The translations under genes were made by a program, and so were the position numbers. The notes beneath the pieces were generated by a model that saw only the letters and a list, made by a program, of their open reading frames with translations, searched no databases and was not told where the DNA came from. A stretch of DNA of 64,000 bases from contig JADFUC010001455.1 of assembly GCA_019722365.1 (NCBI GenBank), positions 1-64,000 on the forward strand, read 5' to 3'. The stretch's first letter is position 1. Each line of letters starts with the position of its first letter. This document shows positions 1 to 11,045 of the stretch, in pieces. The stretch comes from Lithospermum erythrorhizon. Its lineage: Eukaryota > Streptophyta > Magnoliopsida > Boraginales > Boraginaceae.

Positions 1-100
1 CTCAGTATTACTTCGTTCAGTTGCATTGCTCCATGGGCGACATGCAATGTCTCTTCAATGGGCGAGTTCAATCTCGCCGGAAGAGTAGAGATAAACGTGA

Positions 101-397
101 CGGGGAATTGAATCGCCTAGATGGTTGTATGGTTGGAAAGAAGACCGTATGCAGTTTTGCCATGAGTACGAGTTCTACTACCTCGATGTGAGGATTTCAG
201 CCGACCACGAATACCTAGAGAGCTCCTCAAAGGGAACACTACTTACTGCAGTTGGGGGGTTACGCACGAGTGTCCATGCTGACTTCCCAAGGATAACTTC
301 TCATTTTGACAAATATGTTTCTGGATTGGGAGAAGATTATATGGTGGACCTCTTCGACAATATCCCTAATGGTGAGGCAGGCCTAGGAGCGCGATAG
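101..397 (+). other. Open frame antisense to the retroelement, beyond the pol 3' end
   Basis: A plus-strand frame is open from about 101 to the stop at 395-397 and ends in an acidic stretch with GLGEDYMVDLFDNIPNGE. It reads towards pol, opposite to the retroelement, and is followed by a T-rich, UTR-like tail at 420-560. Plant Tat/Retand elements are known to carry an extra antisense ORF between pol and the 3' LTR, and the position fits that. I recognise no domain. The frame is short and its 5' part would lie outside the window. Confidence 0.35.
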
Positions 398-1020
398 CGA
401 GGATGGTGAAGATGATGTTGAATAAATCCATCTACTTGTCTTCCTAGATTTTTTTGTAATTGGCCTTGCGTCTTTTTTTGAGTTAGTCACAACTCTTAAT
501 TTTCGAGCTTTGTAATGATCCTCGGGCGTAATACATTAGTGTAGTGCCATTATACGTAACTCTTTTTGTTTATTAATGGAAATACCTTTGTTAGAACTTT
601 AAAATTCTGTAATCTCTCTTTAGAATTTCATCTTAAATTTCTCTCTTGGTATTATTCTTTTGATGTCTCCCGCGCCTCTTCGTAAGTTGGGTTAAATGGC
701 CATTCTTTTGAATTAGATTTGCCTCTACGGTTTGTGATAGATTACTAACTTTTTAGTAGGTTCATAAAGTAACTTGTTCTTTGATTAAGCCCTCACGACT
801 TTTTTAAGTGTTAGTTTGAGGGATATGTGAAGTATGCGATTTTAGCATCGGCTGATTACCACTTCGTTTGTCATGATTAAATAGTTTTGACTTAGTTTCT
901 AAAATGTATGATTTTGAACTAATTCTCTGATTGTTCGAGAAAAAACCCGGTTAAGACTCTACCGATTCAATCGAAGGGATATGATTTAATGATCGCTCCC
1001 GATCCACCGAGTCTGAGTTT

Positions 1021-1310
1021 AGTTTGAAATGACTTGGTCATTTGTAACTACTTCCTCGATTTATTCGAAGGGAAATAGTTTAGGAACTATTTGATAATCA
1101 TTTTAAGATCTTCCTCGACTTATGCGAGGGGAAATAGTTTGAGAACTATTTAATTAATCTGAAATGACTTGGTCATTTTTAAGATCTTCCTCGGCTTATG
1201 CGAGGGGAAATAGTTTGAGATCTATTTAATTAATCTGAAATGACTTGGTCATTTTTAAGATCTTCCTCGGCTTATGCGAGGGGAAATAGTTTGAGAACTA
1301 TTTAATACAT
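1021..1310. repeat. 76-bp tandem repeat array next to pol
   Basis: About three and a half head-to-tail copies of a 76-bp unit follow the pol 3' end. Copies begin with CTGAAATGACTTGGTCATTT at 1159 and again at 1235, exactly 76 bases apart, with diverged copies to the left. Each unit contains small dyads: AAATGACttggTCATTT, CCTCGgcttatgCGAGG and AAATAGTttgagaACTATTT. Such arrays are common in the untranslated 3' region of Tat elements. Confidence 0.8.
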
Positions 1311-1389
1311 AAATTTTCATTCATAGATCAAAAGTAGATTAATATCCTCGGGCGTTGGGGATTGCTGACTTTACAAAGGTCAAAATTTC

Positions 1390-1712
1390 CCACTGGTCCT
1401 CAGACACTGTATTTTTGAGACAAATCCTATGCCATGTGGTTGATGGGCTTTCCTAAGAGTTCCTAGAACTCGCCAAATTCCCAGTCCTACGCCATTCGGA
1501 CCACATAAGGGCTTCCAGCAGGAGTTGAGTTTATTCGAATCGCGGGTTTGACTCTGCAACGCTCTCAAAACAAAGATCTGCCGGTTGAATTGTACGTAGG
1601 TTATAAATTTGGGATGTAAACCTTTTTTGCTTTGCATTTTGTCGATGCTCGATCCGCCGCCATCGATGAAGTCAAGATTTTCCCTACAGCGTTCATCATT
1701 CTTAACTTTCAT
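1390..1712 (-). pseudogene. Integrase C-terminal fragment of the Tat element
   Basis: Across the minus-strand frames this stretch contains KLNSCW followed by a GPY-like piece, then GKPINHMA and a trailing L-S-x-K. This is the order seen at the C-terminus of Tat-lineage integrases, where the usual form is KLxPxWEGPY...GKPINHPWNxxNLKxFY. Indels split the motifs between frames. It marks the 3' end of pol. The rest of the integrase (about 1720-2800) is too decayed for me to place its zinc finger or DDE residues. Confidence 0.55.
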
Positions 1713-2828
1713 GGTAGCGATTTATTAATCTTCAGAGTAGGCGCGCTTGATAGGTAGAACAACCTGCGTCCTATAAACCAAAGGCGAGGGGTTTCCGTGT
1801 TGAGTTGGAGGAGTTGTCCGATAAGACCATAAATTTTATCCGACTCTTTATAGCGACCCATTGTGAGGGGTACTTCTTGATTCATAGATATAGTTGATTC
1901 ATTACCTCGACACTTACATTATCGTAGGTATAGCGGGAGCAAAACAATGTTAATTCGAGCTTGAATCGAGGCGTAATCCCGAGACAAAATCTTGGGAATC
2001 CCATGCAGATAATGATGTTCTTCGCGGGAATTCCTCGATGGCCTCCATTTGTCGTGCTCACGAGAAGGTGTATCCTCGGCCATTTAACTAAAAATTCACT
2101 TAGACCACATCATCTTTGTATCAGGCCGGTGGTTTCGGGGAATTGTGGCTAGATTGATGCCCAGCAATAGCAAAGGAATTGGGCATATAGCATGGGGAAC
2201 ATTTCGATCATTTGGATGTCGAGGGTGGTGCGTTCTCGTTTGACATACATCATACCTCTTTATATTCACAGCATCTTTCGTCGTGGGCCAAGAATATCAT
2301 GCCCTCATTATTTTAAGGGCCAAAGACTGTCCTCCGATGGTGCCGAGAGAAGTGTTCCACGTAACACCGCATAAAGTTTGATCTATCTTGGCTTCAGAGG
2401 CAGCGAAAATGGGGACCGAGAATAGATTGTTTATAGGTTCATCTTGGATCATTCGAATTGTAACCAGTTAACCACTCTTTTGGCCCTCCGATTTATCATT
2501 AGGGAGTTAGCCGTATACCCATCTCCAGTGCTCGGGGAGCTCCGCCCGATCGAGGGAAGACTTCTTCCAGAATAGGGAATTACATCCGGAAATTCTGCGA
2601 CTTACTCCCGATATATGCGCTGAGGTAAATTTCCGAGAAGTATGTGGTGGGTAACACGGACAAGTAGGTACATGTTCGTTTTGGGAGGCGAGGGATGTCG
2701 GTAAGCGAATACTCGAGAATCCTTTTCATTAAGGTCAGCCGCCATAGGCGTGGTATTTAGCGAAGTGCGTCATTTCTTGACTCAACGGTGCTTCCCCGGT
2801 CGTTCAATGACCAGCCGAATCACCCAGA

Positions 2829-3011
2829 CTAATAGTCGTCGAATCTTGAGGCTTTGTGCTGTTGGAGCCCGTAACCATGGCACCGTATTACTGCACCGTT
2901 GTTGGTAGCTTTGAATGAAAATGTCAAAGGGCATAGTATCGAATAACCCGCCTTACGGTCCTTGATGATCCCCGACTCCGGACCCGCTTTTTCATTACTA
3001 GCCCCATCCAC
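2829..3011 (-). pseudogene. RNase H fragment of the Tat element
   Basis: The minus-strand frame begins with DGASNEK, containing the first catalytic Asp of gypsy RNase H, and continues to FSFKATNN, the block that normally precedes EAEYEA with the catalytic Glu. After that block the frame is lost by an indel, and the expected continuation (YGAMVTG) reappears in a neighbouring frame. It lies downstream of the RT fragment as expected. Confidence 0.75.
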
Positions 3012-3834
3012 ATATAATTTCCAACGAGGACCTCCTCATGTTTCCTTCGCGAGGACCTTGAACTGCCCAGTCATGACCATTATACTCATTGGCAATCATG
3101 AGACATATTGCCGCTACAGTTCTGAGTGGCATGGACCCAAACTGCGCCGAGTTGATCGCCGTCGTCGACCTTCACCGCCATGAGGGGTTTTAGACATTAT
3201 CCTCTTAATCGGTTAGTGCAATATAACTTTGATGGATGAGCCTCGAAATATGCTTTGCGGCTTCATGCAGCGATGACCCCTTGAAATCTGAATTTGTCGA
3301 TTAAGGGATAAGGTATTCGGCCCCATGGAAGACACTTGAGCATAATAGATGGGTCTTTGAGAACCTTCTTTCCCTTACGAATACTATACTTGCCCCGCCG
3401 GATCTGACCTAGGTATAGTTGTAACTTTCATAAAACTCAGCTATAAGGTTTGATTCGATGGTTTCGGGGGGACCCCCAGATATTCTTTTTAATTCGTGAC
3501 GCCTTCTGCGTTCTTAAAATCCCGAGAGAAAGGCTATTTGGAGAAGCAGCCGGTTTTTAAAAAAAGCAGGGAGGTTTCGTCGCTGACTTGGAGATGAATC
3601 GACTCGGTGTTGCCCAAACCTGAGGTCAACTTTGAACTTAACATATAAGATGTTGGGCTCCGTCTTCGTGATAGCCTGGGTTTGTCGAGGGGTTACGCTT
3701 GATGCCTGCCAAACACTTATCGTGACCGGGAACTTTCGGATGTAACCCCAAAGGAGCATTTTCAAAGTGCATCTTACATGAGACCAGGATGATCTTAATA
3801 CTTCCGGAGATAAATTAGTCAGTGATCTGCGTAC

Positions 3835-4190
3835 GCCCGACTCTTAACAAACATATCATCCATGCTTATATCTCCATGTTTCTGTCGGTCTTTAAACACC
3901 GATTAAATCATCCTTTGATAAGTAGCTCTTGCATTCTTCAACCCAAGCGACATCCTTTCAACCGATAAAGTCCGTCCTACATTATAAATGTTATTTTCTT
4001 TTGATGTGTTCATGCGAAGAGTATTTGATGATATCCCCAGAGGCATCCGGAAATCAAAGATTTTGCGTCGGGGAACTACCATCGACTGACCTTCTAAGCA
4101 ATGTAACGGAGTAATAATCGCCGAGGCCGAGCCTTGTTTAGGATTGGTAAAGTCGGTGCCGCGTTCTCCCGACATTATTGGATTCTTCAC
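3835..4190 (-). pseudogene. Reverse transcriptase fragment of the Tat element
   Basis: The minus-strand reading frame over 3903-4190 ends in SLGLKNARATYQRM, matching the conserved FGLKNAxATYQRxV block of plant gypsy RTs. Immediately downstream on the minus strand (about 3835-3875) a second piece reads SMDDMFVKS, the catalytic (Y/F)xDD motif followed by the usual lysine. The first motif residue is Ser instead of Tyr, and a stop precedes the catalytic piece, so the RT is dead. The N-terminal half of the domain is only partly recognisable. Confidence 0.8.
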
Positions 4191-5800
4191 CGTGACGGCA
4201 TTGGTTATCGCTCCGGGCCAGGTTCTCGAATGGCATCGGCGAGAAGTTTTCTTCTTTTTGTTTGATGAGTGCAGAAAGATGAGTCCGCATATAGCGGTGA
4301 AATGCGGTCGGCGTCTACACGAGGCGTATCCTCGGGTCCCCGAAGAAGACTTCCTCGAATTCTCGGACTAAGTATATCAACTCTTTGCGATGAAGCAGAG
4401 ACAACTTCGTGCCTACTTTGAAAGTGTTCGACTCATAATCCTCTTTGAAAGGAACCAACTCCAACTCTTCATGGGGTTCACCATGTTTTTCATTTTCCTT
4501 TTCTTTGGGGTCGTTATCCTTGGATGCTCCTTGGACGCCGTAGCGAGGGCACGAGCCTCCACCATCTCTTGCTTAGGGCGTCTTGAGAGGTGCCTCGCGG
4601 TGCTCGACAATTTATGCCTTACGCTTCTCACGGTCTGAAATCTCCCCAGCTCCTTTCTTGGTGAGAAATCTCCCGTAACATAGCCTTCCTTAAGCGACTT
4701 GAAAAGCAGGTAGAAAAAGTGTTGTGTTTAATTTGGGCCTCGACCGAGTAATGCCTTTAAGTGATCTAGGCCGTACTTTGTTTTGAATTCGGCGTTACTC
4801 ACTACGCCCGTAGGCCGTACTGGTCGAGGCTCCGGTCAAAAGCTTGGCTTCTGATGATATTGATCTTCTCATGGTTGTTTATCCATGTGATGGCATGGAT
4901 ACTCCTTGATAGGGGGACCTTTCGAGGAGTCTGAGTCGGTTTTCCACTCTTTGTGATGGGTTTTCCACTAATAGGGACCTTTCGGGTATTGTCAGTGGTT
5001 AAATCATAACCAGATCGGTGGTTCGATCGTCTAGTATGTGAATCACTAGAATCTCCGTCATCTGATAAATAACTAGTCCTGCCCCGTTGTCTCCGGGGGC
5101 ATGGTTGTTGTGACTTGACTCGTTATCAGAGCGGTGGTGGTCAGCCAGGAACTTTTGCTTTCTTCCGGTGTCCCTTTGGCAGCGTCATTTCGACATCCTC
5201 GTTGAATCATTTCGCGTAGTGCGATATATTTGTAAAAAGAGGGATTATGGGTTCCCGCGGTGGCGCCAATTGATGTGGAAAGTGCAGCGTGCCCTTCTTT
5301 GATACATGCGAAATTCGCGCCACTTTCTACCAGCATCCCAAATTTTCTAGTTCCAGGTTAGGCGGGGCCCGGAATGTCGGAATCTCGCCTCTTTTAGAGT
5401 GTTCGTCACGGATCTTTGAAGGTTCTTGGATGGATTGGCGACGGACGATGGTGTAAGTTCTATAATCACCGCCTCTAGAGGCACTCACGGAGTGCGCTCT
5501 TGTGACTCGCGTTTACGGGGCAAGTTGGATTCAATTACTCAGGGTCTCGAGATGCTCAAGTCTGCAAGCGTGAGCGAAGTCGATCGCGATCCCATTTCCA
5601 GATAATAAAGTTAGTATTCATCGGAGGAGGAGAATATAGACTTGTTATATATTTAGCTTTACCTCCAAATGATATTTATAGAGAAAACTTCAGAGCCTCG
5701 GTCGAGGAGATTGGGACGGTGTCGGCCGATGCTTGTTAGAAGAGACAAAAAAGGCTTTCTCTGCGCTGCTTTTGAGTGAGAACCATTAATGGTCGATAGA

Positions 5801-7004
5801 AAGTGCGGCCTATCACGGGCACTATGAGAATATATTTTATTTTATTTCGAGTAGACTTTCTAACTCGTGCTCGAATGGTATTCCGAGTCAAAAAAAAAGT
5901 ATATAAGGCAAAAGAGAGTACAAGATATATAAAAGAGTGTCTTGTACACTTTTATTTTGGAAATAAACTTCACCCTGATATCGTATTGAATTCATTTTCG
6001 TGTCCACCTAATTTTTAATCCCTAATAGGAATTGGCTCGATAACACCTGTAATTATAATGGAACAACCAAAGTTTGAGCGTCAATGAATAGCAATCAATA
6101 AAAGTCTCACAATGAATTGCTAGATATCTATCTTATATATAATGTCTGAGGGTGGATTAGCGATTCTGAAAGTGAAGCAGTGTATATTCACATTTTATCG
6201 GCTAATAATTTTTTTTTAATTTTAATTTGTTCATAATAACTTCTTCGTGGTGTAGCAAACGCATGATAAATTAATAAACTATTACTATAAATATTATCTA
6301 CTACGTAATAATCATAATAATTATCACGAGAAGAAAATAAAAAAGTTGTTTGTCTTATCTTTATTTCTTATGTTAACTTTTTCATCTTATTTCTTTTTAG
6401 TTTTTTTTTTGAATTTATTTTATTTTTTTTTTCATTATAATTTTATTATAAAATAATAAAATAATTTACTTATGAGGTAAAGCGTACATATAACTAGTTA
6501 AAGATAATTGACATAGCCAATTCACTACAAACGAAACAATGAAATACTGTCATTTTAGCCAGAGTGGGGTTTATTTATTAAATGAAGTTTTAAGACTCCC
6601 ATGTGGTGATTATATAATGAAGTGATGATTATGGAGTATCTCTCATGTATGGTACTTTGTATTAGGTTGGTAGCTAACTAAGCAGGTCAACTGGGTACAG
6701 ACACTAATTTCTGACTCTAATTCGTACCTATTCAGCTTTGTCATATGTCCAATTTTATATTACAATATTACAAATAAATGATAAATACAGTCGAAAAAGT
6801 AATTTATTAAGGAGTTATGAAATCAATAAAAAAAGTAATAAAGTTTCATAATTTTCAATGTGATGTAAATTATTAACCAATAAAAATAAAAGATAAGAAA
6901 TGATGATAATGAATTTTGTAAATTTCAATGCATAAAGTTGCATTGAAAAAACAAACAATCACTTATTTTGAAACATGAATTTTTGGTTAGATGATCACTT
7001 GTAG
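5801..7004. other. AT-rich intergenic DNA, no gene recognised
   Basis: After the retroelement the composition drops to strongly AT-rich, with homopolymer A and T tracts. The short open frames here (for example near 5803-6018) lack any recognisable domain. Nothing else could be supported. Confidence 0.6.
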
Positions 7005-7239
7005 TACTCCCATTACTTCAAATTAATTGACGTTTTGGGATTGCGTATCAAGTCTTTGACCACAAATTATTATTTTTTCACTAATTCGAAAAATATAAAA
7101 TTGATATCATTCAATTTGGTTTTAAAAATATTTTCATAATATTAGTTTTTTGTAATTTTTCAGATGTACATAAAAAGTAATTAATGATTAAAGTTGTATA
7201 TCGAAAAGTGAGAAATTCAATTAATTTGAAATGGAGGTA
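7005..7239 (+). mobile_element. Stowaway-like MITE, family B
   Basis: The left end reads TACTCCCATTACTTCAAATT and the right end has its inverted counterpart AATTTGAAATGGAGGTA. They are flanked by TA, the target duplication of Tc1/mariner-type MITEs. The internal sequence is shared with copies at 9411-9642 and, inverted, at 52295-52536. Confidence 0.75.
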
Positions 7240-7308
7240 ATTGTATATATCATTAAATTAGTAATTCCTCCAACATATTTTTATTTGTCATATAAAAGTA
7301 GGATGGAA

Positions 7309-7520
7309 TACTATTCCCTCATTTTCAAAATAGATGATTGTTTAGATGAAAATTATTTTATTAAGGTATAGTGAAAATCTACATTATGATTGTAAAAATC
7401 TATATTGAAAATATAAAAAACTACATTGAGATTGTAAAAAGATATATTAAAAATACAAACAATCAACAATTGTGAAAAAATATTTTTTTTAAATGATTAT
7501 ATATTTTAAGACGGAGGGAA
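7309..7520. mobile_element. Degenerate Stowaway-like MITE
   Basis: The left end contains TCCCTCATTTTCAAAATAGA and the right end TATTTTAAGACGGAGGGA, imperfect inverted copies with the CTCCCTC-type terminus. The interior has repeats of the type AAAATCTACATT / AAAAATCTATATT. Confidence 0.55.
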
Positions 7521-8030
7521 GATATTTTTATTATAGTAGACCTATCACGTAATATAAAGTAGGATGGAAATATTATATTTTCATTTATCTTTTTACAAAA
7601 TATTATTATACAATATAGATGAAAATATTTGAATTTAAGTTTTAAAAATTCAATCATCAAAATTCAAAATTAGATAATCTTTTAATGATAAAATGATATG
7701 GACGGAGTATAAGATAATTTCAATCGGCAAAATAAAATTTTAAACGTTCTTTTACTTATAATTAGAAAATAAAAATCTATTAAAAATAATAGAATGAAAG
7801 CATTTTTTTAAAGACCAATCTAAGGTAAAAAAAAAAAAAAATTGAAAAAATAAGATATCTTGCACTCCATATTATACCCACATGAAGAAAATATTATGGA
7901 ACTCCGCATATTATATTATGATGAGTACCGTAACACTGTATTGTTTTTAAAACTCCGTTGCCCATGATGCCTCACGCTAATCCATACATTAAGATAACGA
8001 ACATCTTGGAGAAATAAGTTTAGTGTATAA

Positions 8031-8549
8031 TACTCCCTCCGTTTTTTTTTAGTTATCGTCTTAACAATTTGCACATAGATTAAAAAAAAAATTAATCAAA
8101 AAGTATATTGAAAATGTAGAATGACAATCAATTAAAACAATATCATTGTTTGGTTATTTATTTCAAGAAAAAAAATAGTCAAAAAGTTCATTGAAAATGT
8201 AAAAATACTACTCCCTTCATTTTTTTTAGTTGTCGTTTTAGCATTTTACACATAAATTAAGAAAAAGAAAAATTAGTCAAAAGGTGCATTGGAAATATAG
8301 AATGACAATCAATTTAAATAATATCATTGGTTGGTTGTTTATTTTAAGAGAAAAAGTATTCAAAAAGTATATTGAAAATGTAAAAAAATAATTTATTATA
8401 CTAAAACGACAACTATAAAAAAACAAAAAAAATTTGGCTAAAACAACCACTATAAAAAAAGGAGGGAGTATTTCTTATGTTAAAATGACAATTATAAAAA
8501 AATATTTTTTTTTGGCTAAAACGACAACTATAAAAAAACGGAAGGAGTG
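8031..8549 (+). mobile_element. Stowaway-like MITE, family A, with a second copy inserted in it
   Basis: The outer copy starts TACTCCCTCCG at 8031 and ends in ACGGAAGGAGTG near 8549. The inner copy spans 8211-8468, starts CTCCCTTCATTTTTTTTAG, ends GGAGGGAG and is bordered by TA on both sides. Both share the subterminal AGTTGTCGTTTTAGC and the interior GACAATCAATT. Removing the inner copy restores one normal member of about 260 bp. Confidence 0.75.
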
Positions 8550-9332
8550 ATTAAGAAAGGGGATTTATAAACTAGTAATGTCCAAAAAACAACTCACCAA
8601 AGCCATTATATTGTTGTTTATGACAGACATCCTTCTTGGCAAAAGGGATTTTTTAAAATTTTCCTTTTATAAAAATTTTTATTCTACTTTATAGGCTCAA
8701 GGCCAGGTAACGAACAACTTGGAGAAATGCATAAAAATATTTAATTGACAGGGTTTTCAATATAAATATGGCATCAACTATTTGTATTTTAGCTCCTCGT
8801 AAGGCTAAAAATATACTCCGTATATTGTGTAATTAGTAGCTCCGAGTAGTTTAATTAATTATGTTTGGTTGTACTTGGAGTAGTACTTAATATGAACATA
8901 TTTGTCACTTTCTATATGGCCATGTTTGACATATTATATAAAATGAAAGAAATTAACAACTTCCATTCTCATGACTGTACCTAAAAATTCATCAATTTTT
9001 TCGATCTTAATTGTGAACAAAGCACATCATCCATAGAATAACTTAGGTGATAGGGAGAGGGTTGGTCGAGCGAATGATTCATGTAATGTTATTAGGTAGA
9101 CATAGAATTCAAACCTAGAATTCTAAATATTTTTTTTATAATTGAAAAAACTCAGTGATTAAACACATTCATAATGATTATTGGAGGCCATAGTAAGGAT
9201 ATATACAATAGTAAATGAGCGAATGACACATAGTTTGGTTGAATAAATGTAAGGCGTTGAAATCATCTTCAATGATCAATGAATGATAACACAGACAATT
9301 AATTTGACCAAAATTAAGGCATTATTAACGGG

Positions 9333-9828
9333 TACTTTCGTTTTTTTATAGTTATCGTTTTAGCAAAAAAAATTATTTTTTATAGTTGTCGTTTTAGCAT
9401 AATAAATACTTACTCCATTTCAAATTAATTGATGTTTTAGGATTGCGTGTCCAGGCACTGATAACAAATTACTTTTTATTCACTAATCCGAAAAATATAA
9501 AATTGATATCATTGAATTTGTTTAAAAAAATATTTTCATAATATTATTTTTTTGTAATTTTTCATAATGTATATAAAAAGTAATTGATGATTAAAGTTAT
9601 GTTTCGAAAAGTGAGAAAGTCAATTAATTTGAAATGGAGGTAGTATCATTTTTACATTTTTAATGTACTTTTTGACTATTTTTTCTCTTGAAATAAACAA
9701 CCAACCAATCAATGATATTGTTTCATTGATTGTCATTCTACATTTTCAATGTACTTTTTGACTATTTTTTCTTTTCACGTAACTTATGTGCAAATTGCTA
9801 AACGACAACTAAAAAAACGGAGGGAGTA
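9333..9828 (+). mobile_element. Stowaway-like MITE, family A, interrupted by family B
   Basis: The ends are TACTTTCGTTTTTTTATAG at the left and AAAAAAACGGAGGGAGTA at the right. The interior matches the family A copies at 8031-8549 (TTGACTATTTTTTCT, GATTGTCATTCTACATTTTC). It is split by the family B MITE at 9411-9642. Confidence 0.75.
9411..9642 (+). mobile_element. Stowaway-like MITE, family B, nested in family A
   Basis: It starts TACTCCATTTCAAATTAATT and ends with AATTTGAAATGGAGGTA. The interior is nearly the same as the copy at 7005-7239 (ATTGATATCATT, AAAGTAATTGATGATTAAAG). It lies inside the family A element 9333-9828, so it inserted later. Confidence 0.8.
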
Positions 9829-11045
9829 TTTAAGTACAAACAATGTTCACTCATAATTTAGCAATGCCTTCAATAAGCAGGGTCGAAACTCTAGTCCCTA
9901 ATCAATTGAGCCCTCCCTTAATCAATTTAGCAATGCCTTCATATCCCGCGATTAACTCCTTCGTAGTATCTCAAGGCGTCGCTTAATAATCAGAAGTCAG
10001 GAGTTCAACAGGTTCAAAGATAACTATTTGAATATACTACTTACTATACTCAAGATACATTTCTAAGAGTTTGAAGGGAGCCATATTTCAAGGGATCGGA
10101 GGGGATAATTAGTTATACAAGTATATGGATCGACAAACGTTAATATATAGTTGGAAATCCTAATTTTAATTTGAAGTTCTTTACGTTTTAGAATCGAAAA
10201 ATGAAAAACAATATTCACATAATAACAATAATCATTGGTCATAACAAATAAATATGAGCTGAAAAATGGAATGGAGGGAATAATAATTTACATAACCCGA
10301 ACGATTGCAAGCGATATTTGATAAAGAAGGCATAACTATTTGAAGGTTGAAATTAATTTTTCAAGAGCTTATAAATATTCTTGGCATGGGAATAAATAGT
10401 AATGAAAGCAACAAGTAAGAAGTCCCCTTCTATCTGCATGTATGGTTTCCTTTTCAATATGCATCACAATTCACAAATATGCAAGTTTGGTAGAATGGTT
10501 GGTGCAGATTCTCATCAGAACAGAACTGATACCAATGCATATTATATTTCAAAATTATGCATTTGAACTTTAGTGTTTCCACTTTTATTACTCCCATCAT
10601 AGATCGTCCAATTTGTATTTTAATGAGTTGACTTTTTAAATTTAATAGTCGTGTGTCACGAGAGGAGACAGATTATGTGTCGTCAGGCGATGCACATAAC
10701 AAAACAGTTGGTTCATACGGAGTACCTTATTTATAAGCCAGGTGTTAATCTCCTTGACTTTGTCAACATTCTTACTATTGGGTGGGTGCCTTAAATCATT
10801 CCGTCTAAGATTATGGATCAGAAATGTTGGACATCAATTTGTATATTATGAAGAGCAACGCAATGGATTATCTAATCATATGACAATACCATATATTCAA
10901 ATAATAGCAGTCTCGGTACCTTAATGATCACACACATAAGCATAGATTATCTATTTCTTAGACGAAATATTCCAAGGTTAAGGCATACCTATGGAAGAAC
11001 CATTCCACACAGGCTGGAGAATGAAGGTGATACCAGGCAGCAAGT
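9829..11045. other. Intergenic DNA and 3' flank of the unknown gene
   Basis: AT-rich DNA with fragments resembling MITE ends (for example ACTCCCATCATAGATCGTCC near 10590 and TACGGAGTA near 10718). The last hundred bases should hold the 3' UTR of the minus-strand gene that ends at 11046. No other gene is recognised. Confidence 0.5.

Larger units (their letters stand above)
1..5800 (-). mobile_element. Degenerate Ty3/gypsy retrotransposon, Tat lineage
   Basis: Read on the minus strand, this GC-richer block carries broken pol fragments in gypsy order from high to low coordinates: reverse transcriptase (about 4190-3835), RNase H (3011-2829), then the integrase C-terminus (about 1570-1400). The recognisable pieces are SLGLKNARATYQRM and SMDDMFVKS in the RT, DGASNEK and FSFKATNN in the RNase H, and GKPINHMA at the integrase end. 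Together these are typical of plant Tat elements. Frames are broken by many indels, so it is not autonomous. The gag side (about 4400-5400) is only weakly readable. A TATA-like box on the minus strand near 5671-5680 could belong to the 5' LTR, but I could not define LTR ends or a primer-binding site. The 3' LTR presumably lies left of the window. Confidence 0.8.

Noticed and set aside
4144..4638. Plus-strand frames of 75-82 residues in the retroelement
   Set aside because: They are antisense shadows of the minus-strand gag-pol region.
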